Assembly: GCA_964482425.1 (NCBI GenBank)
Contig: CAYZXN010000059.1
Coordinates: forward strand, 1 to 8,237
Direction: 5' to 3'
DNA: 8,237 bases
DNA from: WHTF01 sp964482425
GTDB taxonomy: Bacteria > Desulfobacterota > Binatia > UBA9968
The position numbers were made by a program, and so were the translations under genes. Below the pieces are notes generated by a model that was not told the origin of the DNA, searched no databases, and worked only from the letters and a program-made list of their open reading frames with translations. Below are positions 6,285-8,237 of the stretch, in pieces (position 1 is the first letter of the stretch; every line of letters begins with the position of its first letter).

Positions 6285-6503
6285 ATGATCAGTGATAGCG
6301 TTCTCATCTTCGGCCAGGATCTTTGACCCTATACTTCGGGAGCCCGTGAGGATTTCTCCCGCCGCAAAATTCCCTTCGAGTATGTTAATGTGCTGGAAGA
6401 CGACGAGGGTCTCGCGCGCATGCTGAAACATTCCAACGGCCGGCGCCAGATACCGGTCATCGTCGAAGCCGGTAAAGTGACCATCGGTTTCGGCGGCAGC
6501 TGA
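6285..6503 (+). CDS. Glutaredoxin-like selenoprotein of the Uxx-star type; TGA at codon 14 read as selenocysteine
   Basis: With TGA 6324-6326 read as selenocysteine the frame gives a coherent 72-residue thioredoxin-fold protein. Strand 1 (VLIFGQDL, 6-13) leads into U14-P-Y-T, which replaces the glutaredoxin CPYC, then SGAREDFSRRKIPFEYVNV. Next comes QIPVI (55-59), carrying the cis-Pro expected next to a redox centre, and the ending IGFGGS matches the glutaredoxin IGG region. I recognise this as the small glutaredoxin-like (seleno)protein family known as Uxx-star. Its reaction is not established; a selenol-based reduction or peroxide/thiol chemistry is inferred. The second Cys of CxxC is Thr, so any mechanism would be monothiol-like. 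GGAG lies 6 nt before ATG, and the true stop is TGA 6501-6503. The cell must encode SelA, SelB, SelC and SelD, none of which is in this window. The gene opens a presumed operon with the kinase and nucleotidyltransferase genes. An ordinary nonsense mutation is unlikely, because the TGA sits exactly at the redox position. Confidence 0.88.
6324..6361 (+). promoter_or_regulatory. UGA selenocysteine codon with SECIS-like stem-loop
   Basis: TGA (6324-6326) is followed after 10 nt by CGGGAG (6337-6342), which pairs perfectly with CTCCCG (6356-6361), enclosing a 13-nt loop that contains GG (6350-6351). The loop begins 16 nt after the UGA, within the distance usual for bacterial SECIS elements that recruit SelB. 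The hairpin lies inside the coding sequence, as expected in bacteria. Confidence 0.7.
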
Positions 6504-6511
6504 GAAGTTTA

Positions 6512-6532
6512 AGAGCCGGCGGTGCCGGCTTT
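6512..6532 (+). terminator. GC-rich hairpin after the selenoprotein stop (weak terminator or attenuator)
   Basis: AGAGCCGGC (6512-6520) pairs with GCCGGCTTT (6524-6532), nine pairs including one G-U, around a 3-nt loop. It starts 8 nt after the selenoprotein stop. Only three T residues follow the core stem, so it is a poor intrinsic terminator. It may instead stabilise the mRNA or reduce read-through into the kinase gene, whose candidate ribosome site follows at 6544-6548. Confidence 0.4.
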
Positions 6533-6556
6533 ACCGCGTCAACGGGAGCGATCGTC

Positions 6557-6637
6557 ATCAGCACCGTAGAACATTCACAACTGATTGCCGACAAGATTCA
6601 CGCCGTTTTTGGCGTCGCCGCCGCTGGTTTTTCCCTC
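6557..6637 (+). other. Homologous N-terminal extension of the kinase gene lacking a canonical start codon
   Basis: In the kinase frame the 27 codons from ATC 6557 read STVEHSQLIADKIHAVFG and onward to the recognised MALAGDASSRRYY. This is the helix plus linker normally found at the N-terminus of this kinase family. GGGAG (6544-6548) lies 8 nt before ATC 6557, as a ribosome site should. There is no ATG, GTG or TTG in this frame between the stop at 6473 and ATG 6638. So either ATC is used, translation starts late at 6638, or one base (an ATG read as ATC) is wrong in the assembly. Confidence 0.6.
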
Positions 6638-7636
6638 ATGGCGCTGGCGGGCGACGCTTCGAGCCGACGCTACTACCGTGCGACGATAACAGCTCCCGGT
6701 GCGCCTCGTTCCATCATCGTTATGGCGCTGCCTGCCGGCAGCTCTCTGCCGCTGTCCAGCGAAGAGCTGGCCGTGTTTAAGGAAGAACCCAAAGAACTGC
6801 CCTTTCTCAACGTGCACCGTTTTCTAAGCAAAATCGGCGTGCGCGTGCCAAAGCTCTATGGCCACTGGGAAAACGAAGGCATCATCCTTTTAGAAGACCT
6901 CGGCGACACCGCTTTGTGGGGCCGCGTGCAGGGACAGCCGGAAGCTGAAGTATTGGCGTGGTATGAAAAAGCCATCGACGAGCTCTTGGTCCTTCAAGTT
7001 CGCGGCACTGTGGCCTCCGACCCATCTTGCGTGGCGTTTCAGCAGCGCTTCGACCTTCGACTTTATATGTGGGAGTTCGAGCACTTTTTAGAATATGGCT
7101 TGGAGAAGCGTCCGGGCAGCCGCATAGAAAAAACCGCTCTTGCCGAGCTGCGGAAACATTTTTTAGATATCGCGCAGCGCCTTGACCGATATCCCGGCTG
7201 TTTAAACCACCGTGATTATCATAGTTGGAATTTGATGATTTATGACAATGCCATATCCGTCATCGACTTCCAGGACGCCCTGCTGGCGCCGCCGCAGTAT
7301 GACCTCGCATCATTGCTGAACGACCGGATTACCGACACCATCATACGGCCGCACCTGGAAGAACATCTGATCTGCTACTATTTGGACAAGCGCGCCGAGA
7401 GTGAAAAGCGCGCCCTCGACGCGGATGAATTTCGCGAGGTTTATTTGCTGTCGGCCATTCAGAGAGACCTTAAAGTAGTCGGCAGATTTCTTTTTCTCGA
7501 TGTCGTCAAAGGCAAGCCGGGCTATAAAACATTCATTCCGCCAACCCTGCGGCGTCTAAAGCTAAAACTGGCGCGTTTGCCGCAACTTCAGCCGGTTCTT
7601 CGCATTCTCCAAGAGAACTACGAGGAAATGCAATGA
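6638..7636 (+). CDS. AmgK-like sugar (MurNAc/GlcNAc) 1-kinase, aminoglycoside phosphotransferase fold
   Basis: The protein belongs to the APH/choline-kinase fold, COG3178-like branch. In Pseudomonas AmgK phosphorylates MurNAc and GlcNAc at the anomeric position during peptidoglycan recycling. Counting from ATG 6638 (332 residues): GDASSRRYYR (5-14), the nucleotide-binding loop of this branch; GIILLEDLGD (81-90), the hinge; HRDYHSWN (191-198), the Brenner motif with catalytic Asp193 and metal-binding Asn198; and VIDFQDALLAPPQYDLASLL (208-227), with metal-binding Asp210. The C-terminal helical lobe is complete (AIQRDLKVVGRF, then the basic TLRRLKLKLARL). Homology says the protein starts about 27 residues earlier (near 6557), but no ATG, GTG or TTG exists there; 6638 is the first canonical start and has no Shine-Dalgarno. 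The stop overlaps the nucleotidyltransferase start as ATGA. The sugar substrate is inferred from the adjacent partner. Confidence 0.85.
   Translation: MALAGDASSRRYYRATITAPGAPRSIIVMALPAGSSLPLSSEELAVFKEEPKELPFLNVHRFLSKIGVRVPKLYGHWENEGIILLEDLGDTALWGRVQGQPEAEVLAWYEKAIDELLVLQVRGTVASDPSCVAFQQRFDLRLYMWEFEHFLEYGLEKRPGSRIEKTALAELRKHFLDIAQRLDRYPGCLNHRDYHSWNLMIYDNAISVIDFQDALLAPPQYDLASLLNDRITDTIIRPHLEEHLICYYLDKRAESEKRALDADEFREVYLLSAIQRDLKVVGRFLFLDVVKGKPGYKTFIPPTLRRLKLKLARLPQLQPVLRILQENYEEMQ
7622..7627 (+). promoter_or_regulatory. Shine-Dalgarno GAGGAA of the nucleotidyltransferase gene, inside the kinase gene
   Basis: GAGG ends 7 nt before ATG 7633. With the ATGA overlap it indicates coupled translation of kinase and nucleotidyltransferase, consistent with two consecutive steps of one pathway. 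Confidence 0.65.
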
Positions 7637-8237
7637 AGGCCATGGTCCTGGCCGCCGGCCAAGGGACGCGCCTTCGGCCGCTGACCGACACCCAGCCGAA
7701 AGCTCTGGTGCCGGTGGCCGGCCGCCCGATGATCGAGTATGCGCTGCTGCTGCTACGGCACTATGGCGTCCGTGACATAGTCATCAATTTGCACCACCTG
7801 GGCCAGCAGATCCAAGAACGGCTGGGCGACGGCAGCCGGCTCGGCTTGCAAATCCTTTACTCCGTGGAACCGGAACTGCTCGACACCGGAGGCGGTTTGC
7901 TGAAAGCGAAGCCGTTTTTTCAAGACCAGACCTTCATCGTCATCAACACCGACGTATTGATCGATTTGCACCTAGATTGGTTACTGCAGTTCCATAGGGA
8001 CAGACAAGCCGACGCTACGCTGGTTTTGCGACCGGACCCAGACGCCGACCGGTACGGCTCGATGGACGTTGACGGAGAAGGCCGGATCTGCCGGTTTCTG
8101 GATACCCATAGTCCGACAAGGCCGTCCGGACCGCTTCGCAGCGAATTGATGTTCACGGGTGTTCAGGTTCTCGAGCCGACAATCTTCGATTACATGGATT
8201 CCATCCACGATTCGCACAGCTTCAGCACCACCAAGCA
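7633..8237 (+). CDS. MurU-like sugar-1-phosphate nucleotidyltransferase, partial (C-terminus beyond right edge)
   Basis: 201 codons are visible and the frame is open at the right edge. MKAMVLAAGQGTRLRPLTDTQPKALVPVAGRP (1-32) is the nucleotidyltransferase signature GxGTRLRP...PK with Lys23. Also present are LLDTGGGLLKA (82-92), the nucleotide/sugar-binding loop; INTDVLID (104-111), with metal-binding Asp107; and LMFTGVQVLEP (172-182), the sugar-side strand. In Pseudomonas putida amgK is adjacent to murU, whose product makes UDP-MurNAc from MurNAc-1-P and UTP. The same order and a 4-nt ATGA overlap here favour that role. Related enzymes make GDP-mannose, ADP- or GDP-heptose or other NDP-sugars, so the substrate is not certain. 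Nothing in the visible half suggests loss of function. The start is fixed by homology and by GAGG 7 nt upstream. Confidence 0.88.
   Translation, partial: MKAMVLAAGQGTRLRPLTDTQPKALVPVAGRPMIEYALLLLRHYGVRDIVINLHHLGQQIQERLGDGSRLGLQILYSVEPELLDTGGGLLKAKPFFQDQTFIVINTDVLIDLHLDWLLQFHRDRQADATLVLRPDPDADRYGSMDVDGEGRICRFLDTHSPTRPSGPLRSELMFTGVQVLEPTIFDYMDSIHDSHSFSTTK

Noticed and set aside
5980..6288. 102-codon plus-strand frame whose stop overlaps the selenoprotein ATG as ATGA
   Set aside because: The overlap looks like coupling, but the predicted peptide is Arg/Ser-rich without a domain-like pattern and its start has no properly spaced ribosome site. Kept only as a low-probability alternative.
6324..6326. 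TGA as a nonsense mutation making the glutaredoxin-like gene a pseudogene
   Set aside because: The codon falls exactly on the redox residue, the rest of the frame is intact, and a SECIS-like stem follows at the right distance.

Overview
The window is chromosomal DNA from a moderately GC-rich, Gram-negative bacterium. Two genes on the minus strand encode lipoproteins with type II signal peptides, which points to an outer membrane. The gene styles (a long TPR lipoprotein followed by a LolB/DUF4292-like lipoprotein, a Gly/Arg-tailed RRM protein, a selenocysteine-containing glutaredoxin-like protein) resemble deltaproteobacterial or related lineages (Desulfobacterota, Binatota-like). That taxonomic guess is inference; no rRNA is present to settle it.

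Layout. (1) Positions 1-2082, minus strand: a 587-residue TPR lipoprotein is followed by a second lipoprotein that runs off the left edge. The downstream gene starts at TTG inside a TTGA overlap, so the two are translationally coupled. (2) ligA (NAD-dependent DNA ligase, plus strand) is divergent from the TPR gene. It ends 6 nt from the stop codon of a small RRM RNA-binding protein gene on the minus strand. (3) A 230-nt divergent spacer separates the RRM gene from acyP (acylphosphatase, plus strand). It holds a TTGACA-type promoter candidate for the RRM gene and a -10 element so close to the acyP ATG that the acyP mRNA may be leaderless. (4) rsmI (16S rRNA C1402 2'-O-methyltransferase) lies on the minus strand, convergent with acyP. 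(5) A 362-nt spacer with no convincing gene follows. (6) A plus-strand operon runs to the right edge: a 72-codon selenoprotein gene with an in-frame UGA, an AmgK-like sugar kinase and an overlapping MurU-like sugar-1-phosphate nucleotidyltransferase.

The most notable item is at 6285-6503. It is a small thioredoxin-fold protein whose redox motif reads U-P-Y-T, with TGA at codon 14 followed by a SECIS-like stem. Standard ORF calling breaks it. It precedes a kinase/nucleotidyltransferase pair that in Pseudomonas belongs to peptidoglycan sugar salvage (MurNAc to MurNAc-1-P to UDP-MurNAc). The kinase gene also has no ATG, GTG or TTG where homology says its N-terminus should be. It therefore uses a non-canonical start (ATC at 6557 is the best candidate), is shortened, or carries a base error.

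Working together: the lipoprotein pair probably serves the outer membrane, and the right-hand operon probably activates a cell-wall or surface sugar, with a redox selenoprotein as its first gene. ligA, rsmI, acyP and the RRM gene are housekeeping genes packed between them.
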